In this document: positions 17,296 to 26,544 of the stretch, piece after piece
Layout: every line of letters begins with the position of its first letter
How positions within the stretch are numbered: the first letter of the stretch is position 1
Assembly: GCF_036084755.1 (NCBI RefSeq)
Contig: NZ_CP107968.1
Location: forward strand, 124,001 to 188,000
DNA length: 64,000 nucleotides
Direction of reading: 5' to 3'
From: Streptomyces sp. NBC_00370
Lineage (GTDB): Bacteria > Actinomycetota > Actinomycetes > Streptomycetales > Streptomycetaceae
Made by a program: the position numbers and the translations under genes
Notes under the pieces: model-generated
Seen by the model: only the letters and a program-made list of their open reading frames with translations
What the model was told of the DNA's origin: nothing
Databases searched by the model: none

Positions 17296-18218
17296 CGCTG
17301 GCCACCCAGCGCATCGCCGTCCCCCGCCGCCGGGCCGCCACGCCGCGGCGGCGGGCCGGCGGCGCCGCGGGCTATCTCTTCGTCGCCGGATACACGGTCC
17401 TGCTGCTCGCCTTCGGTGTGTTCCCCACCTGCTACGCCTTCTACCTGGCGTACACCAACGAGGCAGGCAGCTTCACCGGGCTCAACCAGTTCACCAAGGT
17501 GGCCGCCGACCCCCGGTTCGGACCCGCCTTCAGTCACGTCCTGCTCTACCTGGTGCTGTGGCTGGTGGCCCTGGTCGTGCTGACCGTGCTGGTTGCGGTG
17601 GTGCTGCGCAGCCGGGTGCGGGCGAGCGTCTCGGCGCTGTTCCGGTTCCTGTACTACCTGCCGGGCGCGCTCGCCGGGGTGGCCAGTGTGCTGGTCTGGC
17701 TGTTCATGCTCGACCCGGACGTCAGCCCGGTGTCCTGGCTCCTCAAGGCCATGGGCCTGGACACCTTCGCTGCGGTGCTGGCCCCCGGCGACCTGCCGGT
17801 GATCTTCATGCTGATCGCGTTCTGGACCGGCGCCGGCGGCTGGATGGTCGTGATGTACGGAGCGCTGAACAACATCCCCGACGAGGTGCTGGAAGCCGCC
17901 CGGATGGACGGCGCGGGACCCTGGCGGACCGCGTGGCACATCCAGATCCCGATGATCCGGCAGTGGATCGCCTACATGACGATCCTTGCCTTCGCAGGCG
18001 GCACCCAACTCTTCGTCGAGCCACAGCTGTTGCAGACCGCCAGCCTCGGCCGGGTCAGTCCGGCCTGGTCGCCCAACCAACTGGCGTACGTGTACGCCTT
18101 CCAGCAGGGCGACTTCAACGGAGCCGCCGCCATCTCCGTCTTCCTGCTCGCCCTCGGGCTGCTGTGCGCGGGCCTGCTGGTCTGGCGCTCGAACATGTTC
18201 ACGTTGGATGAGAAATGA
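17292..18218 (+). CDS. Sugar ABC transporter permease (MalF-type)
   Basis: 308 residues; ATG 17292 overlaps the binding-protein stop codon (ATGA), so translation is coupled. A basic N-terminus (RRRAATPRRRAGG) is followed by six hydrophobic segments. The ATPase-contacting EAA loop reads EVLEAARMDGAGPWRTAWHI near residues 197-216. The partner is the second permease, which again overlaps by ATGA. Cytoplasmic membrane. Confidence 0.85.
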   Translation: MTLATQRIAVPRRRAATPRRRAGGAAGYLFVAGYTVLLLAFGVFPTCYAFYLAYTNEAGSFTGLNQFTKVAADPRFGPAFSHVLLYLVLWLVALVVLTVLVAVVLRSRVRASVSALFRFLYYLPGALAGVASVLVWLFMLDPDVSPVSWLLKAMGLDTFAAVLAPGDLPVIFMLIAFWTGAGGWMVVMYGALNNIPDEVLEAARMDGAGPWRTAWHIQIPMIRQWIAYMTILAFAGGTQLFVEPQLLQTASLGRVSPAWSPNQLAYVYAFQQGDFNGAAAISVFLLALGLLCAGLLVWRSNMFTLDEK

Positions 18219-19195
18219 CGCAAAACACCTCCGCCCCCCATGTGTCCGCCGTACGAGCCCCCGGCCCGCCCGCGGCCTCCGGCCGGCCGGACACCTCCAC
18301 ACCGCGCACGTCCGGCCCGCGCACCACCCCCTCCCGAGCGGTGTCGGCCGCGATCGTGGTCCTGCTGCTCGGCGTGCTGCTGGTGTTCTTCGTCCTGCCG
18401 GTGATCTGGCTGCTGCTGGCACCGTCGAAGACCGCGAACCAGATCGTGCACGACAACCCGTTGTCGTTCGGCTCCTTCCAGCAGATCGGCGCGGCCTGGC
18501 GGCATCTGTTCGCCTTCCAGGACGGCGCGGTGCTGGTGTGGCTGCGCAACTCGGCGATCTACTCGGTGGGTTCACTGGTCCTGACACTGCTGACGAGTCT
18601 GCCCGCCGGTTACGCGCTGGCCCTGACCCGCTTCCGAGGGCGAAAGACACTGCTGATCTGCACCCTGGTGACGATGATCATGCCATCGGCGACACTGGTA
18701 CTGCCGATCTTTCTCGAACTCAACCGGTTCCATCTGATCGGCACCGTCTGGTCGGTGATACTGCCCTTCGCGTTCTACCCGTTCGGGGTGTACCTGGTGT
18801 ACATCTACTTCGCCACCAGTCTGCCCCGTGACCTGCTGTCGGCGGCGCGCATCGACGGGTGCTCGGAGTGGCAGCTCTTCACCAAGATCGCCCTCCCGCT
18901 GGCCAAGCCCGTCGTCGGCCTGGTGGCCTTCTTCAGCTTCGTCGGCAACTGGAACAACTTCTTCCTGCCGTACCTCGTGCTGCCCAACAGCGACCAGTTC
19001 CCGATCCAGGTCGGACTCAACCAACTGCTCACCTCCACACCGTCGTTCAACCCGGTGGCGGGTGCAGGACTGAACATCACCATCCCCGAGCTGTCGCTGG
19101 CGATCATCGTCGCCATCCTGCCGGTGCTCGTGCTGTTCCTGTTCTCACAGCGCACCCTCGTCTCCGGCATGCTCGCCGGCTCCACCAAGGAATGA
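18215..19195 (+). CDS. Sugar ABC transporter permease (MalG-type)
   Basis: 326 residues; ATG 18215 overlaps the previous stop. It has a long Pro/Thr/Ser-rich cytoplasmic N-terminus (about 45 residues), then six membrane segments and the EAA loop LLSAARIDGCSEWQLFTKIA followed by LPLAKPVVGLVAFF. It completes the CUT1 transporter. The next gene, the beta-helix protein, starts about 100 bases later on the same strand and may be co-transcribed. Confidence 0.85.
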   Translation: MTQNTSAPHVSAVRAPGPPAASGRPDTSTPRTSGPRTTPSRAVSAAIVVLLLGVLLVFFVLPVIWLLLAPSKTANQIVHDNPLSFGSFQQIGAAWRHLFAFQDGAVLVWLRNSAIYSVGSLVLTLLTSLPAGYALALTRFRGRKTLLICTLVTMIMPSATLVLPIFLELNRFHLIGTVWSVILPFAFYPFGVYLVYIYFATSLPRDLLSAARIDGCSEWQLFTKIALPLAKPVVGLVAFFSFVGNWNNFFLPYLVLPNSDQFPIQVGLNQLLTSTPSFNPVAGAGLNITIPELSLAIIVAILPVLVLFLFSQRTLVSGMLAGSTKE

Positions 19196-19295
19196 CCAGC
19201 GGGGCCGAGCCGACGCCAATTGGCGCCCCGCACTCCGGAACACCCCTCACCACCCCGGAACACCTCGAATCAACGAAGCCTCGGGAGTGACACGC

Positions 19296-22103
19296 ATGAA
19301 GAGAACCGGACTGCGCCGCCGTAGTCTCACCGTAACCGCGGGCGCCGCCGTCACCCTGCTCGCCGGTCTCCTGTCCAGCGGCTGGGCGTCCGCGTCCGCA
19401 CCGTCCCACCACCCGGCCGCGCAAGCCCTCACCTTGTCCGTCGCCCCCGACGGCCGCGGCTCGGCCTGTTCACCCCACGACCCCTGCGCACTGACCACCG
19501 CGCAGACGAAGGTGCGTGCCGCGAGCCGCGGCGCACACGGAGACATCGATGTCGTGCTGGCCGGCGGCACATACCGCCTCGACCGGACCTTCGCCCTCGA
19601 CGCGGCGAAGGGCGACGGCGCGCAGCCGGGACACCGCGTCAACTACGAGGCGGCCCCCGGAGCGCACCCCGTCCTCAGCGGCGCTGAACAGGTCGAGAGC
19701 TGGAAGGAGGGCACGGACGGCGTCTGGGCCGCGAAGGTGCCGACAGGCACCGACACGCGCCAGCTCTACGTCGACGGAGTGCGCGGCATACGTGCTCGCG
19801 GCGCCGCCCCGACCGGCTTCACCCGTACCGCCACCGGCTACACCACCTCCGACACGACCCTGGACGGCTGGAAGAACATCAGCGACGTCCAGTTCGGCTT
19901 CACCGTCGGCTGGACCGAGATGTCCTGCGGGGTGGCCTCGGTGTCCGGGACCACCGTCACCATGGACCAGCCCTGCTTCGACAACTCCACCAAGAAGCCG
20001 TACGGCGTCAACGCCAACCTCCCCGACTACGTCGTGAACGCACGGGAATTGCTCGACGACCCGGGCGAGTGGTACCTCGACAAGCGCGCACACACCCTCT
20101 ACTACCGACCCCGTCCCGGCCAGAACCTCAAGGCCGCCGACGTCGAAATACCGCGGCTGCAGACCCTGGTGTCCGGAACCGGCACCACGTCCCGCCCTTT
20201 GAGCGGCCTTTCTTTCAACGGCATCTCCTTCGCGTACGGCGGCTGGACCGAGCCGAACGGCCCGGACGGCTTCTCCGAGGTGCAGGCCAACATGCGGCTG
20301 ACGGGTGACGACGCCTGGGAGAAGCAGGGCTCCTGCGACCGGTACTCGTCCACCGACCCCGGCACCTGCCCCTACGGCAACTGGACGATGACGCCCGGCA
20401 ACGTCGTCTTCGACCACACCCAGGGGCTGACCGTCACCGGCAGCACCTTCCAGCACCTCGGCGGGGCCGGTCTGCAACTCGGCCGCAACGTCGACGACTC
20501 CACGGTCAAGGGCAACGAGTTCACCGACATCTCCGGCAACGGCATAGAGATCGGCAACGGCGCCGACGCCGCACCCGAAGATGTCTCACTGCTGCCGGCG
20601 CGCAACACCGTCGCCGACAACTGGGTGCACAACGTCGCGGTCGAGTACACCGGCGGCGTCGGGATCTTCCAGAGCTACACACGCGACGACGTGATCGAGC
20701 ACAACCAGGTCAACGACGTCCCGTACAGCGGCATCAGCTCCAACTGGGGCTGGGGCCACACCCCCACCAAGACCTCCGGCAACAAGATCCTGAACAACCT
20801 GGTCTTCGACGCCATGCAGCAGCGCTCCGACGGCGGCGGCATCTACGTCCTCGGCCAGGAGGGCGACACACTGGCCGACGGCCTGCTGATCAGCGGAAAC
20901 GTCGTCCGCAACGACGACAGTGCGGGCGGCGGCCACGCCATCTACACCGACGGCGGCAGCGAGAACATCACCATGACCGGCAACGCCATGTTCGCCAACG
21001 GCGTCTTCTCCATGGGCGGTTGCAAGGAGGACGCGCTCCCGTACGGGAACTTCTCCTTCACCGGCAACTACGTGGAGAACACCACCCCGGACTGGCCGTG
21101 CGGCAACCCGGACAACCTGACGCTGGACAACACCCAGGTCACCGCCGACGGCACCGGTGTGCCGGCCTCCCTCATCGCGAACGCCGGTCTTGAGCCCCGG
21201 TACACGCACCTGACCACGGCACCCGCAGGTAGCGCTCCGAAGAACCTCGCACTGGGCAAGCCGGTGAAGGCGCAGTTCGTGGACGGCAGCACCGCCGACC
21301 TCCAGCCCGGCACGCGGCTGTCCAGCGCGACCGACGGCGACCCGGACACCTTTGTGCAGGCGAGTGGCCAGTTCCGCTGGCAGTTGGTGGTCGACCTGAA
21401 GAGTGCGACCACACTCGGCTCGGTGACCGTCGGGATGCCCGCGCCGCACTTCGCCACAGACTTTCATGTGGACGCCTCCACCGACGGCACCAACTGGAAG
21501 ACAGTCGGTACCGTGCACGGCGCCAACTGGGGCACGATTCCTGTGCAGTTCGCCTCCCCACTCGCCGCGCGATACCTCCGCGTCGTCGCCGACAAGCCTG
21601 ACGACGGGGGGCAACGGGGCGACCAGATGGCCGTCAGCGAGGTCGGCGCGTACGCCCCCGTGCACGGCAACGCCAACCTGGCGCAGGGCGCACCCGCCCA
21701 GGCGCTGTTCACCGACCACACTCAGGCGGCCCTGCAGCCGGACTCCCTGCCGTCATACGCTACCGACGGCGACCCCGCCACCTGGACGCAGGCCACCGGC
21801 CGGTACCGCTGGACGGCCCAAATCGACCTGGGTAAGCCGCAGTCGATCGATCTGGTCACGCTCCTGCAGCCGGACGGCAAGTTCGCCACCGACTTCCACA
21901 TCGACGTCTCCAGCGACAACTCGACCTGGTACACAGTGGCCCGCCACTCCGGCAGTGCGGACGGTCTCACCGGCGTACAACTCGACTCACCGGTGACGGC
22001 ACGCCACCTGCGTCTCGTCGCCGACCGCCCCAACCAAGGCGGCCAGACCGGCGGCCAGATGGCGGTCGCCGAACTCGGCGTCTACGGTCTCGTCGCCAAG
22101 TAG
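19296..22103 (+). CDS. Secreted right-handed beta-helix glycosidase-like protein with two discoidin domains
   Basis: 935 residues from ATG 19296; GGGAG eight bases upstream favours this start over GTG 19287. A signal peptide (RTGLRRRSLTVTAGAAVTLL...WASASA) is followed by a parallel beta-helix domain to about residue 640: SVAPDGRGSACSPHDP, VVLAGGTYRLDRTF, RVNYEAAPGAHPVLSGAEQV, TRQLYVDGVRGIRARGAAP, then repeated N-x-V/I rungs. This N-terminal order is that of GH141-like proteins, some of which are alpha-L-fucosidases. Two F5/8 type C (discoidin) domains follow at about 645-785 and 790-935, each with ATDGDP and W.QIDLG-type motifs, for carbohydrate binding. It probably frees the sugar that the adjacent ABC system imports; the linkage cut is unknown. 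Confidence 0.75.
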   Translation: MKRTGLRRRSLTVTAGAAVTLLAGLLSSGWASASAPSHHPAAQALTLSVAPDGRGSACSPHDPCALTTAQTKVRAASRGAHGDIDVVLAGGTYRLDRTFALDAAKGDGAQPGHRVNYEAAPGAHPVLSGAEQVESWKEGTDGVWAAKVPTGTDTRQLYVDGVRGIRARGAAPTGFTRTATGYTTSDTTLDGWKNISDVQFGFTVGWTEMSCGVASVSGTTVTMDQPCFDNSTKKPYGVNANLPDYVVNARELLDDPGEWYLDKRAHTLYYRPRPGQNLKAADVEIPRLQTLVSGTGTTSRPLSGLSFNGISFAYGGWTEPNGPDGFSEVQANMRLTGDDAWEKQGSCDRYSSTDPGTCPYGNWTMTPGNVVFDHTQGLTVTGSTFQHLGGAGLQLGRNVDDSTVKGNEFTDISGNGIEIGNGADAAPEDVSLLPARNTVADNWVHNVAVEYTGGVGIFQSYTRDDVIEHNQVNDVPYSGISSNWGWGHTPTKTSGNKILNNLVFDAMQQRSDGGGIYVLGQEGDTLADGLLISGNVVRNDDSAGGGHAIYTDGGSENITMTGNAMFANGVFSMGGCKEDALPYGNFSFTGNYVENTTPDWPCGNPDNLTLDNTQVTADGTGVPASLIANAGLEPRYTHLTTAPAGSAPKNLALGKPVKAQFVDGSTADLQPGTRLSSATDGDPDTFVQASGQFRWQLVVDLKSATTLGSVTVGMPAPHFATDFHVDASTDGTNWKTVGTVHGANWGTIPVQFASPLAARYLRVVADKPDDGGQRGDQMAVSEVGAYAPVHGNANLAQGAPAQALFTDHTQAALQPDSLPSYATDGDPATWTQATGRYRWTAQIDLGKPQSIDLVTLLQPDGKFATDFHIDVSSDNSTWYTVARHSGSADGLTGVQLDSPVTARHLRLVADRPNQGGQTGGQMAVAELGVYGLVAK

Positions 22104-22157
22104 CAAGGGGGCCGGGGGGGGGACGGGCGAGCACCGAGTCCCTGCCCCCATGCTTCT

Positions 22158-22200
22158 GTGCGGCTCTCGTCGGCGCTGGGTAGCCCGGCGAGAGCCGCAC
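22158..22200. terminator. Hairpin terminator after the sugar island
   Basis: GTGCGGCTCTCG (22158-22169) pairs perfectly with CGAGAGCCGCAC (22189-22200), a 12-bp stem with an inner partial stem. It stands 55 bases after the beta-helix gene. There is no T-run, as is common in Streptomyces. Confidence 0.7.
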
Positions 22201-22450
22201 TTCAAGCACGACTGGATTTCCCCAACGCTGGATTCCAGCCGACTGGCGGAGCGACCAACGGCTAATCCGAATCGGCTGGCCGACATGTTCCCTGCTGCGA
22301 GACGATCCCGGCAAGTGTCTGGACTAGGGGCCTCCCCGACTCCCGTCCACGCGACGACCGGGGACCATTTCGGCCTGCGCGGGGAGCCGCGGACCACGCC
22401 CTTGACCTTGGTCTTCGGCCAGGAAATCCCCCAGCGCAGGGAAAGACGGC

Positions 22451-22846
22451 CTAGGCCTGCGGTGCCAGGGTGCGCAGAACATCGAACTCGTTACCCTCGG
22501 GATCGGCCATGACCACCCAGTTCCGGTCTGCGCCCTGGCCCACGTCCGTCTTGGTGGCGCCGAGGCCGAGCAACCTGGTCACCTCGCCCTCGGTGCTGCC
22601 GTCGATCGGACTGACGTCGAGATGCAGCCGGTTCTTGACGATCTTGCCCTCGGGCACACGGATGAACACCAGGGTGGGCGCCATCTGGCGGGCCCGGACA
22701 TCCTCTACGGTCGGCACCCAGGAGCCGATCTCGACCTTGCCCTCGCTCCGGTCAATCACCTCGAAGTCCAGCACCTCGCACCAGAAGACCGCGAGCCTCT
22801 CCGGATCGTGGCAGTCAACGGTCAACTCGGTGAACCTGCTTGTCAC
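22451..22846 (-). CDS. VOC-family (glyoxalase/bleomycin-resistance fold) protein
   Basis: 131 residues from ATG 22846. Two beta-alpha-beta-beta-beta modules are visible: RFTELTVDCHDPERLAVFWC, then NRLHLDVSPIDGSTEGEVTR, and the closing WVVMADPEGNEFDVLRT. This is the usual form of the many small Streptomyces VOC proteins that are annotated as glyoxalase-like; a defined substrate is not known. Residues H12 and E123 lie where metal ligands usually occur. It stands alone; the acetyltransferase gene upstream is divergent. Confidence 0.8.
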   Translation of the reverse strand: MTSRFTELTVDCHDPERLAVFWCEVLDFEVIDRSEGKVEIGSWVPTVEDVRARQMAPTLVFIRVPEGKIVKNRLHLDVSPIDGSTEGEVTRLLGLGATKTDVGQGADRNWVVMADPEGNEFDVLRTLAPQA

Positions 22847-23059
22847 ACTTCCCCCAGATAGTACGAACGAGGGCTCAGCGTAGGCGGTCCGTCCGACAGA
22901 TCCGACATCTTTTTGACCAGGGACATCAGACGGGCCTCGTCCGAAGGAAACGGCATTGACGGCAATGACGGCACTGGTTTCGCAACCGAGCAGGCCGTTG
23001 CCCCTGGCAGCCGGCGACTTCGTCGTCCGCTCCGCCGACCAGCTGTAGCCTCGGCCCTT

Positions 23060-23557
23060 ATGAGCTGGCTACCTGACGAATTCGTCCACCCCATCCATGT
23101 GCCCGTACCCGGCACCGCGCTTCACTTGCGGCCGATTCGGGAGGCGGACACCGCGATCGACTATCCCGCCGTGATGGGTTCCCGTGAACGACTGTGGGAG
23201 ATCTTCGGGCCCGCCTGGGGCTGGCCGAGCGAGACGATGACCTACGAGGGGGATCGCATCGATCTGCTGCGACACGAGAAGGAGGGTGCCGCCCACCAGT
23301 CGTTCAACTACGCACTGCTGAATGGGGAGGAGACAGCGCTCCTCGGTTGTGTCTACATCGACCCGCCCGAGCGCGCCGGTTCCGACGGAGAGGTCGCCTG
23401 GTGGGTGGTGAACGACCTCGCCGGCGGAGAGCTGGAGCGGGCGCTCGACGCGTTCGTCCCGCGTTGGATCGCCGCCGACTGGCCCTTCCGGCAACCCCGT
23501 TACCTGGGGCGAGACATCAGCTGGCAGGACTGGCTCGCGCTGCCCAGAGCCTCGTGA
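23060..23557 (+). CDS. GNAT-like N-acetyltransferase
   Basis: 165 residues from ATG 23060 (MSWLPDEFVHPIHVPV). The frame is open upstream to 22913, but that part is not protein-like. LHLRPIREADTAIDYPAVM is a typical first strand and helix of GNAT proteins; ALLNGEETALLGCVYIDPPE and EVAWWVVNDLAGGELERALD match the central strands, although the acetyl-CoA loop (Q/R-x-x-G-x-G/A) is not obvious. This resembles a Streptomyces group annotated as GNAT without known substrate. It is divergent from the VOC gene, with about 210 bases between starts. Confidence 0.6.
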   Translation: MSWLPDEFVHPIHVPVPGTALHLRPIREADTAIDYPAVMGSRERLWEIFGPAWGWPSETMTYEGDRIDLLRHEKEGAAHQSFNYALLNGEETALLGCVYIDPPERAGSDGEVAWWVVNDLAGGELERALDAFVPRWIAADWPFRQPRYLGRDISWQDWLALPRAS

Positions 23558-24248
23558 ACGGTTGCATCTCCACCTTCACCCAGCAGGCCAGCGTGCGCCG
23601 TTGTGGAATCCGAACGCCGGTAGGCCGTGCACCATCATCATCGCAGCAAGACGTCCTCGGCTTCTGAGTGACGGGCCGCCACGAGATCTCACCACCGGCG
23701 GCACGACGGGCTGGTGGACCCCGATCCGCTTCTTTCGCGAAGTCGAGCCTGCCTCCGGGCAGGTGATCGACGCGCCTCGCCCGGCTGATCAGAGCGGGCC
23801 TGCCTCGTCCTTCCGGCCGGGCCGGGCGCGAGCTGACCGCCGCCCCTCCGCCTCTCCCCCCATCGTCGACCGGCCCGGGCGGGGGCAGCAGATGCAACGC
23901 CGGCCCCGTAGCGAGCTGCCGGAGCTGCGCGGACCAGGCTCAGCAGCAGGTCTCGGGATCAGGCGGACGCCGAGCGTTGGCGCAGCGCGGGTCGGCCGGT
24001 CGCCGTCCGTAGTCACGTGCCCCACCTGGGTGGACCGGCCGCGCCGGACACTGAGCAGCACTGATCCTCCACCGGTTGGACACGTCCTGAGCGAAGCGCC
24101 CACAGACAGGCCCTTCGCCATGCCCGCTCGGGCAGATGCCGGCCTTCCGGCCCGGCGACTTCGATGATGTGACTCACGTCTCACTGCAGGCGTGCAGCAA
24201 GTACGCGTGCTTCCACGTCGAGGAGGGGTGACAGGAAGGGAGGAGCGT
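23558..24248. other. 690-base stretch without a supported gene
   Basis: Both strands carry only overlapping GC-driven frames with no ribosome binding site, no domain motif and Arg/Pro-rich translations. The last 60 bases, with AGGAAGGGAGGAGCG, hold the translation start region of the sigma-factor gene. No repeat or RNA gene was seen. Confidence 0.3.
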
Positions 24249-24830
24249 ATGGATCTGAATCTGGCGACCGAGCTGTATCCGCGCACCGAACTGAGCGTGC
24301 CCACGCCGGCGGAGGACGGAGACGGCTTCCACGGATTCGTCCTCGCCCGGTCAGCCGTACTGTTCCGCGGCGCCCTCGTCCTCACGGGAAACCGCGAGGC
24401 AGCGGAGGACCTGGTCCAGGAAACCCTGGAGCGGGCCTGCCGCAAGTGGCGCACCATAGCCGCCAAGGATGCCCCAGATGCCTACGTGCGGCGCATCATG
24501 GTGAATCTGGCGAACGACCGGTGGAGAAGGTTCCACCGCTCGGTCCCCCACCAGGACGGCGGCGACAGGGCGGCTCCGGGCGACGACTACGGACGGGTGG
24601 ACAGCCGGGACCAGTTGGTCCGGGCCCTCCAGGGTCTGCCGATGCGCATGCGGACGGTCGTGGTGCTGCGGTACTTCCACGACCTCTCGGATGAAGAGAT
24701 CGCGGCCGACCTCAGGATCTCGCCGAGCACCGTACGGTCCCAGCTCGCACGCGGGATCGACAAGCTCAGGGGCCAGTTCCCCGCACTCTCCGGCCCTTCA
24801 TCAAAACAGCCCCCGGAAGGAACACAATGA
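24249..24830 (+). CDS. ECF sigma factor, SigE family
   Basis: 193 residues from ATG 24249 with a strong GGGAGGAGCGT upstream. Region 2 reads LARSAVLFRGALVLTGNREA, AEDLVQETLERACRKW and DAPDAYVRRIMVNLANDRWR; region 4 reads LPMRMRTVVVLRYFHDLSDE, then IAADLRISPSTVRSQLARGI. This is the actinobacterial SigE-type ECF group. Its stop overlaps the start of the next gene, a single-pass membrane protein, by ATGA, so the pair is probably sigma factor and membrane-bound partner. Confidence 0.85.
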   Translation: MDLNLATELYPRTELSVPTPAEDGDGFHGFVLARSAVLFRGALVLTGNREAAEDLVQETLERACRKWRTIAAKDAPDAYVRRIMVNLANDRWRRFHRSVPHQDGGDRAAPGDDYGRVDSRDQLVRALQGLPMRMRTVVVLRYFHDLSDEEIAADLRISPSTVRSQLARGIDKLRGQFPALSGPSSKQPPEGTQ

Positions 24831-25342
24831 CGCTTCACGTTTCACCGCCTTCCGGCGGCATGGGGTACTCCCCCTTCGAGCAGGAACTGGTGAACGCCAT
24901 GAACGAGTACGCAAGCAGCTCCGACGCGCCGCAGTTCGACGCGGCCGTCATCGCGCGCGTCGCACGCCGCAAGCGGGCCACAGCCATCGCGGGCATCTCC
25001 GCCGCCCTCATCCTGGCGGGCGGCGGCACCGCGCTGGCCGCCGCAGCCGCCGGCGGCTCGCACACGGCAGCGCCGGCCGCCACGTCCCACACCACTACCG
25101 CCGACAAGAACGCCACCACCGTGCTGTACGGCTTCAAGAACGGCGGGACCGTCCCGCTCGAACTGGGCGGACTGGACCCGGTCGGGGCCAGGGCACTGCT
25201 CTCCAAGGCTCAGATCACACCCCAGTTCGGCAAGGCGTCCTCGCCCGGCTGCAAGCCGACCTCGGTCATCGCGGTCTCGCCCCACGCCCCGGCAGTCGTC
25301 CACAAAGGCGAAACGGTCAAAGTGACCCTCTGCGCCGGCTGA
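24827..25342 (+). CDS. Single-pass membrane protein with PASTA-like C-terminus, probable sigma partner
   Basis: 171 residues; ATG 24827 overlaps the sigma-factor stop. The first 50 residues are cytoplasmic-looking (FEQELVNAMNEYASSSDAPQ, then VIARVARRKRAT), followed by one membrane helix at about 52-74 (AGISAALILAGGGTALAAAA). The Thr/Ala-rich linker leads to a C-terminal domain GLDPVGARALLSKAQITPQF...GETVKVTLC resembling a PASTA domain with two Cys. Gene overlap suggests it binds or controls the sigma factor; it lacks a recognisable zinc anti-sigma motif, so that role is inference. Confidence 0.65.
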   Translation: MTLHVSPPSGGMGYSPFEQELVNAMNEYASSSDAPQFDAAVIARVARRKRATAIAGISAALILAGGGTALAAAAAGGSHTAAPAATSHTTTADKNATTVLYGFKNGGTVPLELGGLDPVGARALLSKAQITPQFGKASSPGCKPTSVIAVSPHAPAVVHKGETVKVTLCAG

Positions 25343-25384
25343 GTTGACGGAGAAGGCCTGACCACGTCGTCCTGAACGAAAGGA

Positions 25385-25419
25385 GGGTGGTGGCCCCGTC
25401 GGAACCGGGGCCACCACCC
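25385..25419. terminator. Strong hairpin terminator
   Basis: GGGTGGTGGCCCCG pairs perfectly over 14 bp with CGGGGCCACCACCC across a 7-base loop, 42 bases after the sigma-factor operon. Confidence 0.85.
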
Positions 25420-25632
25420 TTGCCCATTCCATCACCGCCGGCGGATCCGGTCGGCGGCCGCAGCCCGGCCGCGGCTGTGCGACCTCGATGGCATCACCCC
25501 CATCACGGTAACGCCCGGCCAACGCGGCCTCGCCCGCCGCCTGCTCGATCTCCTAACGGACACGGACGGCCTCACATACCGCTCCGACCCGTCCCCACCG
25601 AGCCCGAGGGGCCGACCGTAAGCCGGCGGCAG

Positions 25633-26183
25633 TCAGACGTCTTCACTTCCCCCGGGGAGGCCGAGTTTCTCGGCGAAGTCGGGCGTGAAGGCGGCCATCA
25701 CGTCATCCGTTCCGAGGTGGAACCGCCCGCTGGGTGGGTGCTGCGCCGGCGCCCCCACGACGAGCCACACCGTGGCAGCGGGTGCTCGAAGCCTGACGGC
25801 CACCGGCAGACGGGCTCCGCAGTCGCCTTCGGACCAGAGGATGTCGGCACTCACGAGGGGAAGGCCGATAAACCCTGACCAGCAAGGATGCCCGGTCACC
25901 ACTACTTCCGGTGATCCTCCGGGCTGACCGATCATGGTCAGATGGTCGGACATGGGCTCCCGGAAGATCTCCAAGCCGAAGTCGTCGAAATTACTGCCCC
26001 ACACTGCCGAGTAGCAGGTACCTTCCCGGTGAACTCCCTACGCGGCTCCGCACTTCGGCCGGTAGCGTCGTGCTGGAGCCAGGTGCCGACGAGCCCGATC
26101 GCGGCGAGGACGACCCCGGCGATGATCCACGCACCGACCGTGAGACCCGGTCTGCGGCTTCGTATCGGATGTGCGTCACTCAT
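25633..26183 (-). pseudogene. Membrane-anchored hypothetical protein split by a frameshift
   Basis: A minus-strand frame from ATG 26183 gives MSDAHPIRSRRPGLTVGAWI, one membrane helix (IIAGVVLAAIGLVGTWL), then REFTGKVPATR and a nonsense-looking tail. A second frame, open from about 26020 to 25633, gives WGSNFDDFGLEIFREPMSDH, WSEGDCGARLPVAVRLRAPA and ends FTPDFAEKLGLPGGSEDV, which looks like a real extracytoplasmic domain. The simplest reading is one gene with a one-base indel near 25990-26020; two overlapping genes are less likely. No family recognised. Confidence 0.5.
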
Positions 26184-26306
26184 CGAAATCCCCGCACTCC
26201 CGCCCCTGGACGCCCGCCCCGTGCCCGCATGCCCGTACCCGTGATCACCCGAGCGTCGAATGGGTGCAGGGTACAAGCCGCCCCCGACACCCTCCGGCGC
26301 ACGGTC

Positions 26307-26522
26307 TCAATCCTGATCGAATGGGCTGGAGGAACGCAGAAACGGGCGGTCGCGGGATGTGACCGAGGCGGCAGGCCGGGCAGCTAGGAGGACGACGTCC
26401 AAGGCGCGTTGCGGGTCAGCCGTGTACATGCCGCTTGCCCAGGCGGCATTGGCTTCGATCACCGACCACTGGCCGCCGGCCGTTCCCACATCCACGACGA
26501 TGGCGGACGAGCACTGTCAGAC
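26307..26522 (-). pseudogene. ATP-grasp domain protein, C-terminal scrap
   Basis: The minus strand reads CSSAIVVDVGTAGGQWSVIE, then ANAAWASGMYTADPQRALDV and VLLAAR before decaying. VDVG....W.VVEANAAWASG.YA.DP..AL.V is the closing block of Streptomyces ATP-grasp proteins that accompany peptide-modification or tgnA-like genes. About 70 codons remain and the ATP-binding part is missing. Confidence 0.6.
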
Positions 26523-26544
26523 CCCTGCTCTACGGTGACGTGTC

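Noticed and set aside
23517..23897. Minus-strand frame of about 126 codons after the acetyltransferase gene
   Set aside because: Arg/Pro/Gly-rich, starts without a ribosome binding site and overlaps the end of the acetyltransferase gene.
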